In this document: positions 9,527 to 21,170 of the stretch, piece by piece | Layout of the letters: each line of letters begins with the position of its first letter | Numbering within the stretch: position 1 is the stretch's first letter | Source of the DNA: Arthrinium phaeospermum | Lineage: Eukaryota > Ascomycota > Sordariomycetes > Amphisphaeriales > Apiosporaceae | Assembly: GCA_006503535.1 (NCBI GenBank) | Contig: QYRS01000013.1 | Coordinates: forward strand, 496,001 to 560,000 | Length of the DNA: 64,000 nt | Reading direction: 5' to 3' | Position numbers and translations under genes: made by a program | The notes under the pieces: generated by a model | Databases searched by the model: none | The model's input: the letters and a program-made list of their open reading frames with translations, nothing else | Told to the model about the DNA's origin: nothing

Positions 9527-12132
9527 GTGGTGCTGAGGAGTGTGCCCCCTCCCCCTACCTGTTCGCTTCAAAATAGAAGTCGCTTGCATAATAGGTATGG
9601 CTTGGTGGTGGGTGGCTCATCCCTCCCTACACGCGAGCTTGCGCTTGCTAGGGGCACAGCCAAGTGCCAAGGATACTTGTCTGCCCGGCGCCCTAAATTG
9701 GCTTGTCTGCCTTACGGCTCTCGTCAGCAAAAGGACAGGCTATCGTGACTAGCGAGTTCCCTCTAGTTGATGACACTTTGCACTGGATTGCCGCACTATG
9801 CGTACGTACGCAGTTGAGGCTATACCATTGATTCGGAGTGAGAGTGACCAGTTGGTGATGAGGTATGATCCCGCTTGCATGCCACAACCGCATCGAGGCA
9901 CCCTATCAATTGCGCTGGAGACCGAAAACGTCATACCGGCGCGTCAGCACACCGTAACCGAGCTGATGGCAAGCCAGTCAGCCAACAAAGGCGCGGAATC
10001 TGTAACCGCGGGGGTGAGGGGGGCCATGTATGAAGTTGGGGCTGGTATCATATTGTCAATTCACACACACAGGAGGCTGCAGCAACTCAGCAGCAGCAGC
10101 AGCAGCAGCAAACGGGCAACATCAGTTTTTCTTTAATTGTCAGGAACCAAGCTTTGGTCGCCCAGTCTGAACTCCGTGATTGGCTGTCGCAGCAAGGAGG
10201 GCGGAGGGCTCGTTCATTTCATTCCATCCATCTGCAGTCGCCAAACGACCCGACCGCGGATCCCGAAAACGACAAGAAACCTTATTACTGGGGAATCTCG
10301 CTTGCGGTGGCATGATGATACCTGTACATGCTTCTGCTTTTGCTTCTGCTGCAAACACTTTCATTGTTCTTCATACGGCACGAAGCGGCCTTGGCCCCAA
10401 AAGATTGGATAAGTCAGTCTGTAGCAGGTAGGCTAAGGTTGTTTTAGGGGATGTCAATCACTGCCAGAAAACAAAACAGACGGGGCTCGGCCGCCCCCCC
10501 ATGTCCCAAATCACCCTAAGCACGTCCAAGTATGAATGCTGGCATAAACATACCTGATTGCTGTATCCAGGTTGGTGCAAATAATACAGTGCGTGCATAC
10601 TGTACAGTGTCATTTATTTAGCGTTTTAGTGAGATAGACCCCCCTACCACCAACAGGCGGCTGTGGCACGCTAGAGAAATAAGCCAACACCTCTCCTCAA
10701 CATCCCAGTTCGCTCAATGCCAATGCCAATGCCAGCAGCAACAGCAGAATACCTAGCAGCAAGCAGAAGCAGCGAAAGAGAGACCGTATCACCCTGCCCA
10801 TACCTGCCGCATGGCTATGGCAACCGTAGCAAAGTCAAAAAAAAAAAAAAAGAGTCCACCTCATCCTCCAAGTCCATGAATCAATCATCTCAAGGGTGTC
10901 CCCTTTTCATCGTTTCCGTACGGCTTCGACTACAACTACAGCTAAACAACAACTAAAACCACACAACCATACCCGACCGCCCTCCCCGACCGACAGAACA
11001 ACAGCTAACCTCGGAGCGCGTGAGCAAGAAAAAAGAAGAAGAAAACAGGGACCCCGTCTCCAGCTTATCCTTCATTCCCGTAATAATTATCCCCTTTTGG
11101 GCACCCCGTTCTGTCGTCTACATATTCAAATTTCCCTGTGCCCCCCTGCTACGTTCCTAGCTGTGGAACCAGTAAGAACATCGACTGCAAGCAGAGTTAC
11201 TCTCCACGACGGTACCTGCCAGTCAGCCCCCCAATTTTAATTATTGCCTGCCTGCCTACATACCTACTGCCTACCTACTTACCTACCTACCGCGTGCGTG
11301 CGTGCTACTTGGCCCAATACCGCGCGCGACAGAGGGAGTGCAATTGAAGAATTAACTTCGACGCGCGTGTCAACGTGGAACTTGCAGGCCCTTCTCCAGA
11401 AAGGGAAGATATAGCGACGAAAACGAGAGGCGAGGTTGGAGCCGAGAACGCACGACTCAAAGTCCAGTTCCATCCATCATCAGTTTCCTATCCATCTCCA
11501 GCGGCCCGACAGACAAGACAGAAAAAGACGCCCGCGCCGCGAAAGCCTGCATAGTGCAGCCAGAGTGCAGAGTACAGAGTGCAGAGAAGGACCGCAACCA
11601 ACGAACACCGCCCGCTCCAGCCCAGACAAAAAATAGCCTGCACAAATATCCCCATCCCCTAAGAAACTAGCCTGGCGAGCCTGGGTCCTGCGCCCCGATT
11701 TCCTGCGTACTAAGAGCGAGTACATGCCTCCCCTCTAGCCGCACTGGGATTGATCTGGATCTTGAACTGGGCCGCACCCTCGAGCAGTCGGTTTGTACCT
11801 ACGAAACGGCGAATTACCACCCCTACCTCACGTACAACCCACACCTTGTTTCCTCCCCGTCCCTATCATTTCCCGTACCAACTGCTCGATTTACTGCGCT
11901 CTCTCCCCTCCACATTCCATTTCTTTTCTCTCTCTCTATCTCCCGCTACTGCCTGTACTGTCTGTACTAGACCGTAGGTATCAAGACGCCGGCTTCCTCC
12001 TTCTGTGTGGTCTCTTCCGCTCCTTTTACCATTCCCTTGACCATCACCACAGCTTGTCGCGCGTCGAGCCTACCTACCTCGCAAACCCCTTCTGCCGGAC
12101 ACGCACAACGCCAACACCACATCTTGCCCGCC
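9527..12132. other. Intergenic region and probable long 5' leader of the GT2 gene
   Basis: About 2.6 kb with no gene I can support. It has a CAG microsatellite (10088-10110), a poly-A tract (about 10838-10852), CCTA/CCTG tetranucleotide runs (about 11250-11302), and pyrimidine-rich DNA close to the next gene (about 11905-11945, CTCTCTCTCTATCTCCCGC). Such CT-rich tracts commonly precede fungal transcription starts, so the last kilobase is probably promoter and 5' UTR of the glycosyltransferase gene. Confidence 0.5.
10088..10110 (+). repeat. (CAG)n microsatellite
   Basis: About 7.7 uninterrupted CAG units in non-coding DNA, shortly after the miniature element. Confidence 0.9.
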
Positions 12133-14378
12133 ATGACTATCTTCGGCTGGTGCACGCGGCGTGCAGGAGGGCTGGCTATGCTGGCTACCATCTCCCTGAG
12201 CTACTGGGTCATCACACGAGAAGCCGCGACGCCGGGTTTTGGCTACATCAAGTACTGGCAGTCGAGCTCGCTGGGCATCGCTGGCTCTTCTGTAGCCTCT
12301 GCTGACGCGGCCGCTGGTACCACGGGAGCCGGATTATGGACCGCCGTTTTCGCCTACTACTGCCTCTTCATCCACGTACTCGTCACCTGTTTCCCGATTC
12401 GCTCCTGCTGGTCCATCTTCGATCTCACCCGGAGCTTGAAGAAAATGGCGCGCAGCAAGGCTCTTCGGGACATCAAGATGTCCCACCACCGACGACGAGG
12501 CTCCTCTACATCGCTCTCTAGCTCCGAGACGTTGACCTCTTCCCGAGATGGATCCGCATTCTCCTCGAGCACTAGCAGCGAAGCTGGCGATTTCGAGCTC
12601 GATATGTATACTGATGGCGATGTTACCGACACCGACAACGTCATCCACGCAATTGTTATCCCCAACTACAAGGAGGAAGTCGATATTTTACGGGAAACAT
12701 TGGAAGTTCTTGCATCTCATCCCCAAGCACGATATACGTATGATGTAAGTTCACCTCCCAGCTGGTTCACGCAGCGCTGCATCTTCCTCACCAATAGCGA
12801 CGACGACGACCGATAATCCACGCTACTGTCTGCGACATACGCCGCAGAGGTGGGGGATCATCAATTGGAGTTGCTCTGGTCGCACAGGTGGCCGCATGAA
12901 CGCAATTGGGCAATTGCTAATAAATCTGTGATAGGTCTACCTCGGCATGGAACAGCGCGAGCACAACGTCGAGCTCAAGGCCATGAACCTAATTCAAGAA
13001 TTCGCCAAGAAGTTCCGCTCCATCGATTTCACGCTGCATCCTTCTGATATCCCCGGCGAGTCTCCTGGAAAGGGCAGCAACATGGCATGGGCTGCACGCA
13101 AACTCAGTGAAAAGTACCCCCTGGCTATGCGAAAGGATGTCATTGTGACAGGAATTGATGGTAAGACGACCCCCACGATGAGGAAGAACCACCCTGTTAT
13201 CCCGAGGACGAACGACTAACATGGTTTGATGATTAGCCGACAGCCATTTGGCCTCGAACTATTTTGCTCTGCTCACAAGCATGCACTTGTCGCACCCGGA
13301 AACCGCCACCACAACCTTATACGCTGCTCCTATCATTTTCGACCGTAACGCGCACAACATCCCCGCCGTCGTCCGTGTTGGCGACATCCTCTGGGCTGGT
13401 GCCGGTATGTCTGGCTTGTACAGCGGTTCAACGATTGCTCCTCCTACCTCTGTCTACTCCGTCCCGCTTCAGCTGGTCGATCGTGTCGGTGGTTGGGATA
13501 GCGACGCTGAGGCGATCGGCGAGGATCTGCACATGTACCTCAAGTGTTTCTTTGCGCTGAATGGCAACCTGACCGTCCGAACTGTGCTCAGCCCGGTGAG
13601 CCAAACTAATGTCAAGGGCGACGGGGGCGAGGGTGTTGGCGGGGTCTACAACGACGTGAAGGCACGATACAAGCAGGCCCTACGCCACATGTGGGGTGCC
13701 CTCGACTCCGGCTATGCCATTCGCAAATTCGCCGAGGTGTGGCAGGAGAGGAAGCACACTTCCAGAGCTTTCCGCCCGCTTCACATGACCATGAACGACC
13801 CCTCTGATGATTATATCCCCCAAATCGATGGCTTGAGCCCGGAACAGACCGTCGAGAGCGGCATCTTCTCCGATGTTACCACGGATACTCTGAAGGACCC
13901 TAACTGGGAGCGTATGCTCTACCTGGCCCACCGCATGTTCGAAGCCCATTTCCTGCCCGTGCAGATGACCATTCTGGTTATTGCATCCACTCTGTACACC
14001 TGGGTCACGGAAGGAAACTCCGACCCTCACGGACTTGCCTGGATCTTCGATATCTGCAATGTGCTGCGTACCCTTGGTTTCATGGAAGTCGCCTTAAATC
14101 TCTTCCTGTACGAAAGGTTCCATAAGGCCAACGTCACCAACCGTGAACGCGAGATGAACGAGGCCGGCATCGCCAAGGGCATGTGCTTCTCGCATCGCAA
14201 AGTCAGCCGGAATTTCGTCGACTATTTGATGGTTCCGCTGGTTGCGCCGTTATACGGCGCCATTCCCGGCGCCCAGGCACAAATCTGCCACTTTTGGACA
14301 CAGGACCTGGTTTACACCGTGAGCAAGAAGGTGACGAGGCAAAGAGCCAAGTCGTTATCAGCCTCGGCCATGGTATAG
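12133..14378 (+). CDS. Membrane glycosyltransferase family 2 protein (chitin/hyaluronan-synthase fold)
   Basis: Three exons (12133-12744, 12935-13160, 13237-14378) encode about 659 aa. Exon 1 gives two N-terminal membrane segments (about 12-28 and 70-92), a Ser-rich cytosolic stretch, then the GT2 nucleotide-sugar segment IHAIVIPNYKEE near 170. Splicing exons 2 and 3 restores the D-A-D motif (D279, D281 in TGIDADSHL), which lies across the intron and strongly supports the model. GED (about 374-376) supplies the later acid, and Q-A-L-R-H-M-W (about 426-432) corresponds to the QxxRW region. Three or more membrane segments close the protein. Substrate and product are unknown; it is not a classical chitin synthase by length. 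The ATG at 12133 is chosen because the upstream in-frame ATG at 12007 adds low-complexity, leader-like sequence. Confidence 0.85.
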
Positions 14379-15660
14379 CGGGGTTGTTCGATCGTGTTTT
14401 TGGGTTTGGGTGTATTTCTTGTCTAGGTCGAATTCAGGCAGAGAACTGTGACCATGACCTTTTTTTTTTTTTTTTTTTTTCTTTATTCGATTCGCTGCAC
14501 ACCATTTGAAGACCGATCCCGGCGACGTTTAACTCGACCTTTATCGACAACGGCTCCGAGAAGCGTGTAAATAGAGGACATGATGTTGATATGCATGGCA
14601 TGGCATCGGCATTGGCATTTCTAGATATGGGGGGGTAAACTTATCTGGGCCCTACGGAGTTCTCGGAGCAATTTGCAGGAAAAACGATGATTTCACATCG
14701 ATCCTGCCGGCATTCGTTTTATACGGCACGAAGGAAGCGAGGCGCCACTGGCGAAACAATCGCACGGATCCATGAGCAACGAGCACGACCAGCTCGACGC
14801 AGTCATGCGTGTCCACACGGGCAAGGGGGCTAGCCCGGCAGAGTTTGAAGATGTTGTGACGCGCTCGAATGGGCAAACACGTCATCGTCTTCGAACTAGC
14901 CCTATAATATCTAATACTTGTATAAGAGCAGGAATGCGACGGACAACACTGTTGGCGGCAGCATCGGGATGGATCCATCGAGTGTAATGGAGGGTCTCCC
15001 GACAAGTAGCGGAACTGAGGGTTGATCAAGCAAGGCCCAGCTGTACAAAGATAAAGAATATCTTGTATCGTTCGAGAACTCGATCTTAGGCAGCCTTTGT
15101 GTACATATGCTAAGCTCGTCTCGAGTCGAATTGATAAGACATGAACAAACCACAATACGATGATCCATGTCCAATAATCCAAAAGAGTGTGTGTCTGTGT
15201 GTGAAACTAGATGGATGGAGAAACGAGAAGAGTGAAAATCGTAACTAACAGAGGACTTCTGACCAAATCAGCAGGAACTGATGATTCCTTCGAAACGACG
15301 GTGTTCGCAGGGATCTTGATGTTTGCAACGAGTGGAAGTGAAGGTGGCATAGCCCAACTCCGAGACTTCACGGAGTTACTCTCCGAGCAGCCAATCATCT
15401 AACACCATTCCTAGATCCCCACCCCGAGTCACGCTCAACGCCGAATGCAGCCGGTGATACGAAGTGCGCCGCAAAGCCATGGTGCCAGTCTCGAGGTATA
15501 TATAAAACCAGTCTCGTCAACCTGAGAGTCTGATGTGGGCAAACATATCGCATCGCATCGCATCAACCCTGTTAGTATTACCTACCAAAAATTATCCCAC
15601 GTCCTTTCTGTTAGAATTTGGCCTTCCCCTAATCGCTCCTGGGGGTATAAACAACCGATC
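14379..15660. other. Intergenic region upstream of the DJ-1/PfpI gene
   Basis: About 1.3 kb. It starts with the GT2 3' region, including a 21-nt poly-T tract (about 14460-14480). A 176-codon minus-strand ORF at 14652-15182 has no recognisable content and is not called. The right end holds the TATA box listed separately. Confidence 0.5.
15497..15507 (+). promoter_or_regulatory. TATA box of the DJ-1/PfpI gene
   Basis: TATATATAAAA, 154 bp ahead of the ATG at 15661 and in the right orientation. It is the clearest core-promoter element in the window, and suggests a regulated rather than purely housekeeping promoter. Confidence 0.6.
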
Positions 15661-16886
15661 ATGGGCAAGAAGAATGTTGTCCGCATTGGAGTCTTCATAC
15701 CCACCGAATGCCAACTCCTAGATGCGGCATGTGTCGATATCTTCGGCACCATCTCACACGAATACATGTCGCTGGTCGCGGGTCTCGTACCCCAGGCCGT
15801 GATTGACCTCGCGCCGTCGGTGAAGATTTCGTACATCTCCGGAGGTCCCGCCCCTACCCCTGCCCATATCACAGAGCCCGCGGCCTCCTCGGAACATACG
15901 GCCGACACCGCCAGCAGCAGAGTGATCCCCCTCACGTCGGGCATGAATATCCTGCAGACGCACCACTACGCCGAAGCGGCCGTGGCGCCCGGGCAGCTCG
16001 ACATCGTGCTCGTGCCGGGGCCGGACCCCAGAACAACGGATTTCGAGCCCGGCGCCATTGACTGGCTGCGGCGCCAGGGGGAGGTCGAGACGACGGATAT
16101 CCTGTCCGTCTGCACGGGCATCTTCGTTTGCGGCGAGGCGGGCCTACTCAGGGGCAGGACGGCGTGCGGGCCGCGCGGGCTGCAGGACAAGATTCGAGAC
16201 AGGTTCGGGACCGACGTCGTCTTGAAGGGCACGGAGCTTCGATGGGTCCAGGACGGACGGTTTTGGTCGAGTGGTGAGTAGGCGCATCTATTCATCCCCT
16301 TTTCATGCTTCTTCCGAAAGGTCGTTCCGCCGCACAAAGCCCAAATCGGAAAACAAATAAACAGGTAAACCAGCTCCAGCCAACACCCAGTGGGAAAGCT
16401 TCTCGGGTTGCCTCTCAATAATAAGGACCCGGGGTTGGTAGCTTATATGTGTTGTTGGTGGCGGGCTTACAGGCTAGTGCCCGAGCCTTCCGGGATAATC
16501 AGATGTTGAGGATTTCCTTCCCTTGCTCCTCATTTGTCCACGGGGGCAGTCCTTCTGGCCAAATTCCGCGACCCTTTCCCCCCCCTTCTTCGCATTTCCC
16601 CAATGAACCAGCGGAGTGATCTACTCGCTTTCGGATAGCTTGCTGACGCCCCGGCCGTTTTTTTTTCTTGTGTGATGCAGGCGGCGTGACCAATGGGAAC
16701 GACCTGGTGGCGGCTTATGCCCGGCAATCCAAGCACTTTCCCAGACCGGTCGTCGAGGTGGCCCTAGCCATGACAGACACCGGCGATCGAGCGCAGAGGT
16801 ACAGTCAAGGACAGGCGAGCTTCGTCTTGGGCATGGTACGCAACATCCTTGGTGCGGTCTTCCTGGGCTTCTGGCGTCGAAAGTAA
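15661..16886 (+). CDS. DJ-1/PfpI-family class I glutamine amidotransferase-like protein
   Basis: Two exons (15661-16273 and 16681-16886) around a 407-nt intron encode about 272 aa. The protein has the DJ-1/PfpI fold order: RIGVFIPTECQLLDAACVD near the start, DIVLVPGPDP before the active site, then the nucleophile elbow SVCTGIF with Cys151. After the splice comes S-G-G-V-T-N-G-N-D, equivalent to the SAGVTAG(I/M)D segment of isonitrile-hydratase-like members. The exon 2 motif confirms the join. Unspliced, the frame stops just after the donor and loses this segment. Likely a small-molecule hydratase or glyoxalase-type enzyme, or a regulator; substrate unknown. The start at 15661 (MGKKNVVRIG) aligns with the family N-terminus; the longer upstream ORF is leader. 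Confidence 0.83.
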
Positions 16887-18531
16887 TACATAGGAGGGAG
16901 AGAGAGTGAAAGCAGGTTGGGGTAGTAGACCGGAAACAAGTTGGGCATGTAAATGCGGTGTAAGCTTTGTTGAGGGCTGACGGCCGGAAATAGCGTGACC
17001 TATATCCAATGCCATGATGATGGCTCGTTCACGTCCCGCTTGCCGGTAGTTGGATGACGAATAGATTCACAGTTCGAGATGCGGTGGGTTGTTGGTGGCG
17101 TGACCTACATACAGCACTAGACAGCCAACTCCTCACCTCGACAGACTTATACAAAAGAAAGCAGCAACCTATGGTATGAACCAAAGAAGTTTTGAAACAA
17201 CAACTTTGTAGGGAAACTCGCACACAACAGCTGCGTACCCCGTCGAGACCTTTTGTTTTGTTCCCTCGTTGGCCCTCAGCCCATGACTGCCGGGCTGTTG
17301 TCCGGAGATCCGCAAATAAGGCCGAACTAATCGTGATTTTAAAGCGCCCGTCAACACGCCATATATCAAATTCTATGTACTCTGGAAAACATCAATTGAA
17401 TTCGTCTACGAAACGTCTCTGCCATTTTTAGTTTTATAGCTGTAACGTTTCGATCTGTCAACAGTGGACTGATGAATTATGAGAAATACTCGCAAATCAT
17501 TGATTAATGCCAGCTTGCTCGCCCATTGGCAACTAACCCACTAAGTACTAAGTGGAATACTCGCCACCGAGAACCGAGGCCCACCGGATGCGCTCAGAGG
17601 GACGGTGTTCTATTCTATGACAAGAGATCCTCAATAGTAAAGATCGCGACTAAGAACTTTGCTGTAACCACATCAATGGTCTAAGAATCTAATCTGGTCT
17701 GGCCCGTTGAACTAGAAACGTCAGATCAGGTCAACCTAGATTAGATCAGATCAATTTTGGCAGGCTGAAAACACACGACGACGAGATATTCAGTTGCAAA
17801 CGACATCCCACCTCGATTGCCAATTGCAGGCCATTGCCTACCTGGTGGGTGCCTGAGGTTGCACATGGTCCAATCATATGGCGGTGAGCATCCATTCGGG
17901 ATAGGTAGGTAGATAGAGCAGCAGCAGCAAACAGCACTGCAAAGCTTTCGCCGGTACCAGGTATTGGATACCTACATGTACCTACCTACTTTCAAATTGA
18001 TTTTCCTCAGAAAGCTCTGGTATAGAAGTTACTAGTGCCAATGGAAGAGAAAAATTCTGTATACGTATGGCCTCGCCTGAGTCAGGGTTTTGAAGCTCAT
18101 ATGTATGGAGGGTGATGGGAATGCGAATGCGCAAAGCTGTCTGCCAGCTTACCTTCTTGATCGTTTGCTACCTCCTTATGTAATCTGGAGCAAGCAAACA
18201 ATAATGGACCCTGGACTAAGAGGGAAAAAAAAAAAAAAAAAAGTCGTCACTGGTCACTGCGGTTACCACCATGCGCCCATCGATAAGACCCAGTTTATGC
18301 GTGGGTCGAATTTTTTTGGCAGAGCCTCGAAGATAGAAACCAAAAAAAAAAAAAAACCGACGAGGCTTCTTCTACCATACCTCTCCATCGTCTCATTGAA
18401 CATCCTTCATTTTTCCTCTTATCCTCCCCCAATCGAGACAGGATTTCCACCGACAAGATCATTCGCTTACATCCTGCTTTTCTCATCTACCAATTAATTC
18501 TGTAACTGCAGCCTGTCAAGCTCTCTTCACA
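16887..18531. other. Intergenic region between DJ-1/PfpI and FKBP genes
   Basis: About 1.6 kb without a supportable gene. It has short GATC-containing direct repeats near 17690-17755, TAGG/CCTA tetranucleotide runs near 17900-17915 and 17970-17990, and two poly-A tracts (18225-18242 and about 18341-18354). The plus-strand ORF at 18090-18497 owes its length partly to poly-Lys from these tracts and is rejected. The CT-rich sequence just before 18532 is probably FKBP promoter. Confidence 0.5.
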
Positions 18532-20184
18532 ATGTCTGGAATGAAGACTGTCGCCCTCTATGGCCTGGAGGTTCCTCCGGGAAGCATCCTGATTCCCGCC
18601 ATGATGGAGGACAGCTTTCCCGATGCTTCTGTAAGTCGACTCATCCTCCTCAATGTCCCCAAACAGACCTGCCCGGCGATGGCGCTTGCGCCCGCTTGCA
18701 GTTGCGCAATCCAGTCGACTAACACGATAACTAGTTCCGCATCACCATGGCCGCTCTCGACCCCACGGAAGAGCCCGAGGCTGACGAGGATGGCAAGATC
18801 CCTTCAATCCCCCGCTCCACCCTCAAGATCGTTCGCCAGAGGTACCCCGACATGGAGGACGAGGTCGATGATGAATACCTTGAGTCGCTCGTCCGTGGCG
18901 GCTCTGACGATGACGAGGAGGACTCCGACGAGGAGGAAGAGGCCAACGGTGGCCCCAGCGACCCCTCCAAGTCTAAGAAGGCCAAGCAAGCTGCTGCCCT
19001 GAAGAAGCTCATTGCCGCCGCCCAGGAGGAGTCCGACGAGGAGATGGCCGACGCCAAGACCAACGGCAAGGCCAAGAAGGGCAAGCAGCCCGCCACCTCT
19101 GATGACGACGAGGACTCTGAGGATGACGAGGACGACGAGGATCTCGACCTCGAGGAGAACGTCATCTGCACTCTTGACACTGAGCGCGTAAGTCATTGAA
19201 CACGCCCCCGCCCCCCAAATGACAATGTGACTGACCATCAGCAGAACTACCAACAACCCCTTGACATCACCATCAGCCCCGAGGAGAAGGTCTTCTTCAT
19301 CGTCCAGGGCACCCACACTGTCCACCTCACCGGTAACTACATCGTCGATGCTGATGACTTTGACTCGGATGAGGAGGATGAGGATGAGGATGAGTACGAC
19401 GACTTCCCCGAGGAGCTGGAGGCCATGTACGGCGAGGGTTCCGACGAGTCAGAGGATGATGAGCTCGATGGTCTTGAGGACCCCCGCGTCATGGAGATTG
19501 ATGACGACGAGGAGGCTCCCAAGCTGGTCGCCGCCGATTCCAAGAAGGGCAAGAAGCGCGCCGCCGATGAGGAGGCCGAGACGCTCGATTCCCTGATTGC
19601 CAAGTCGGATGCCAAGCTCAGCAAGAAGCAGCAGAAGAAGCTGAAGAACAACAAGGGCGACGCCGTCGAGGTTGAGGACAAGGCCGCCAAGGAGTCCCCC
19701 AAGGACGCCAAGAAGGTGCAGTTTGCCAAGAACCTCGAGCAGGGTCCTACCGGTCCCGCTGCTGAGAAGGAGAAGGATAACGGCCCTAAGCCCGGTATCA
19801 AGGTCGTCCAGGGCGTCACTATCGATGACCGCAAGATCGGTTCCGGTCGTGCCGTGAAGAAGGGCAACAAGGTCGGCGTTCGTTACATCGGCAAGCTCCA
19901 AGATGGCAAGGTCTTCGACTGTAAGTTTTCCCCGTTCGTTATGCATAACCGGCTTCATGATCGCTAACCTGCTTCTAGCCAACAAGAAGGGCAAGCCTTT
20001 CCAGTTCACCGCCGGCAGTGGCCAGGTCATCCGCGGCTGGGACGTTGGTGTCATGGGCATGTCGGTTGGTGGTGAGCGTCGCCTGACGATCCCTGCCAAC
20101 CTTGCCTACGGCAGCAAGTCGCAGCCCGGTATCCCCGGCAACTCGACGTTGGTGTTCGATATCAAGCTGCTGGAGATCAAGTAG
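18532..20184 (+). CDS. FPR4: Nucleolar FKBP-type peptidyl-prolyl isomerase (Fpr3/Fpr4 family)
   Basis: Four exons (18532-18630, 18735-19187, 19245-19920, 19979-20184) encode about 477 aa. The N-terminal nucleoplasmin-like domain begins YGLEVPPG and is split by intron 1. Long Asp/Glu blocks and Lys-rich stretches follow, typical of nucleolar Fpr3/Fpr4 histone chaperones. The C-terminal ~110 residues are a complete FKBP domain: [20 protein letters not shown], then [29 protein letters not shown] and [10 protein letters not shown]. Such proteins isomerise prolines in histone tails and chaperone histones at rDNA. Intron 2 ends in CAGCAG, so use of either acceptor would add or drop one Gln. Fungi usually have one such gene, so the Fpr3 versus Fpr4 label is nominal. 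Confidence 0.92.
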
Positions 20185-21170
20185 ACTTGATGTTTCCAAA
20201 GCTTCTCGCGCGGTGTAAATACAATGGGTGCGGCGTTAATGATGTCAGCGTGCCCATTTCCTCGACGGATGCCCATTTGGGGCTGTACTCTATTCCATGG
20301 CGGCTGTGTTGATGGACAGCCGGATCTCTGGGCTTCATAATTTCCTTGTCACTATTCACGATTTTCCTACAAACAAACCCTGCGCTGTGTTAAGGTCTCC
20401 GACCTGCGCGGGTCTGCGAGGATCCGGTCCCTCGGACACGGTAGGCAGACATTGTCACAAGGGATGACGAGCTCTGCATTGCATTAAAGGCGTATGAAAA
20501 GTTGATTTTTGGGATCTGGGTTTCTCTTACTCGTGCTTGGTATTTTCCTTGCCTTGTTTCCTCGGCTAGTGCAGATAGATTCAGATCAAGAACTAATCAA
20601 TTACCTGCCGTGCAAAATTGTTCCATGTCTGTTATTTTCCCAATCGCGGTGTGTCTACCTAGGCTCAAGTTCAAATGGTATCAAGTGCTTACCTAGGCAT
20701 CCGACGTGAGTTGAGACTGCGATGTACGCAGTGTCGGCTGGTCTCCTGGTGGACGGCTTTTGATGGCGGAGGGAGCAACGACCAAGAAACACTTGTACAA
20801 CAAGCCTGGCACTGAAGGCAAGGACAGCATTGAAGCGACTGCTTCCCTACATGGCATTGGCCTGCCCCTTGCATCCTTAGACGCCCTGCGCAACTAAGAC
20901 CAGTAGGAAGGTGCTGGCCGGGACCCTTTAATCCCAATTCGTAATATCTGAAATATTAATCCATGGGTAAGCATAATGCTCTTCCGTCCTTCTAATCAAA
21001 CAAACATCCATCTTGCGATTCTCCGCTGCTACGGAGCCAGCAGGATTGCGGTTTTGTCGGTTTTCTTCTTATCAACGCCCATCTGTCATTTTTTACAGTC
21101 GTTATTATCAACAGTATTGTTCAGCAGCAACGCCTTAACTGCGTGGGCCGTCCCATGATCGACTGCAGTC
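20185..21170. other. Intergenic region between FKBP and kinase genes
   Basis: About 1 kb. Short ORFs on both strands have no recognisable content. I see no RNA gene or repeat of note; it presumably holds the FKBP 3' end and the kinase promoter. Confidence 0.5.

Noticed and set aside
11250..11302. CCTA/CCTG tetranucleotide run as telomere-like repeat
   Set aside because: The unit is four bases with no TTAGGG periodicity; similar short runs occur at several other places in the window.
14652..15182. 176-codon minus-strand ORF
   Set aside because: No domain, irregular composition, no intron or start context; probably fortuitous.
17690..17760. GATC-rich direct repeats as a possible regulatory array or CRISPR-like repeat
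   Set aside because: Units are short, imperfect and without regular spacers; this is a eukaryotic genome and no array structure is present.
18090..18497. 135-codon plus-strand ORF
   Set aside because: Open mainly because two poly-A tracts encode poly-Lys; no conserved content, sits in the FKBP promoter.
18731..20099. Ser-rich and Leu/Val-rich minus-strand ORFs opposite the FKBP gene
   Set aside because: They arise from Asp/Glu and Lys codon runs read in reverse; not independent genes.
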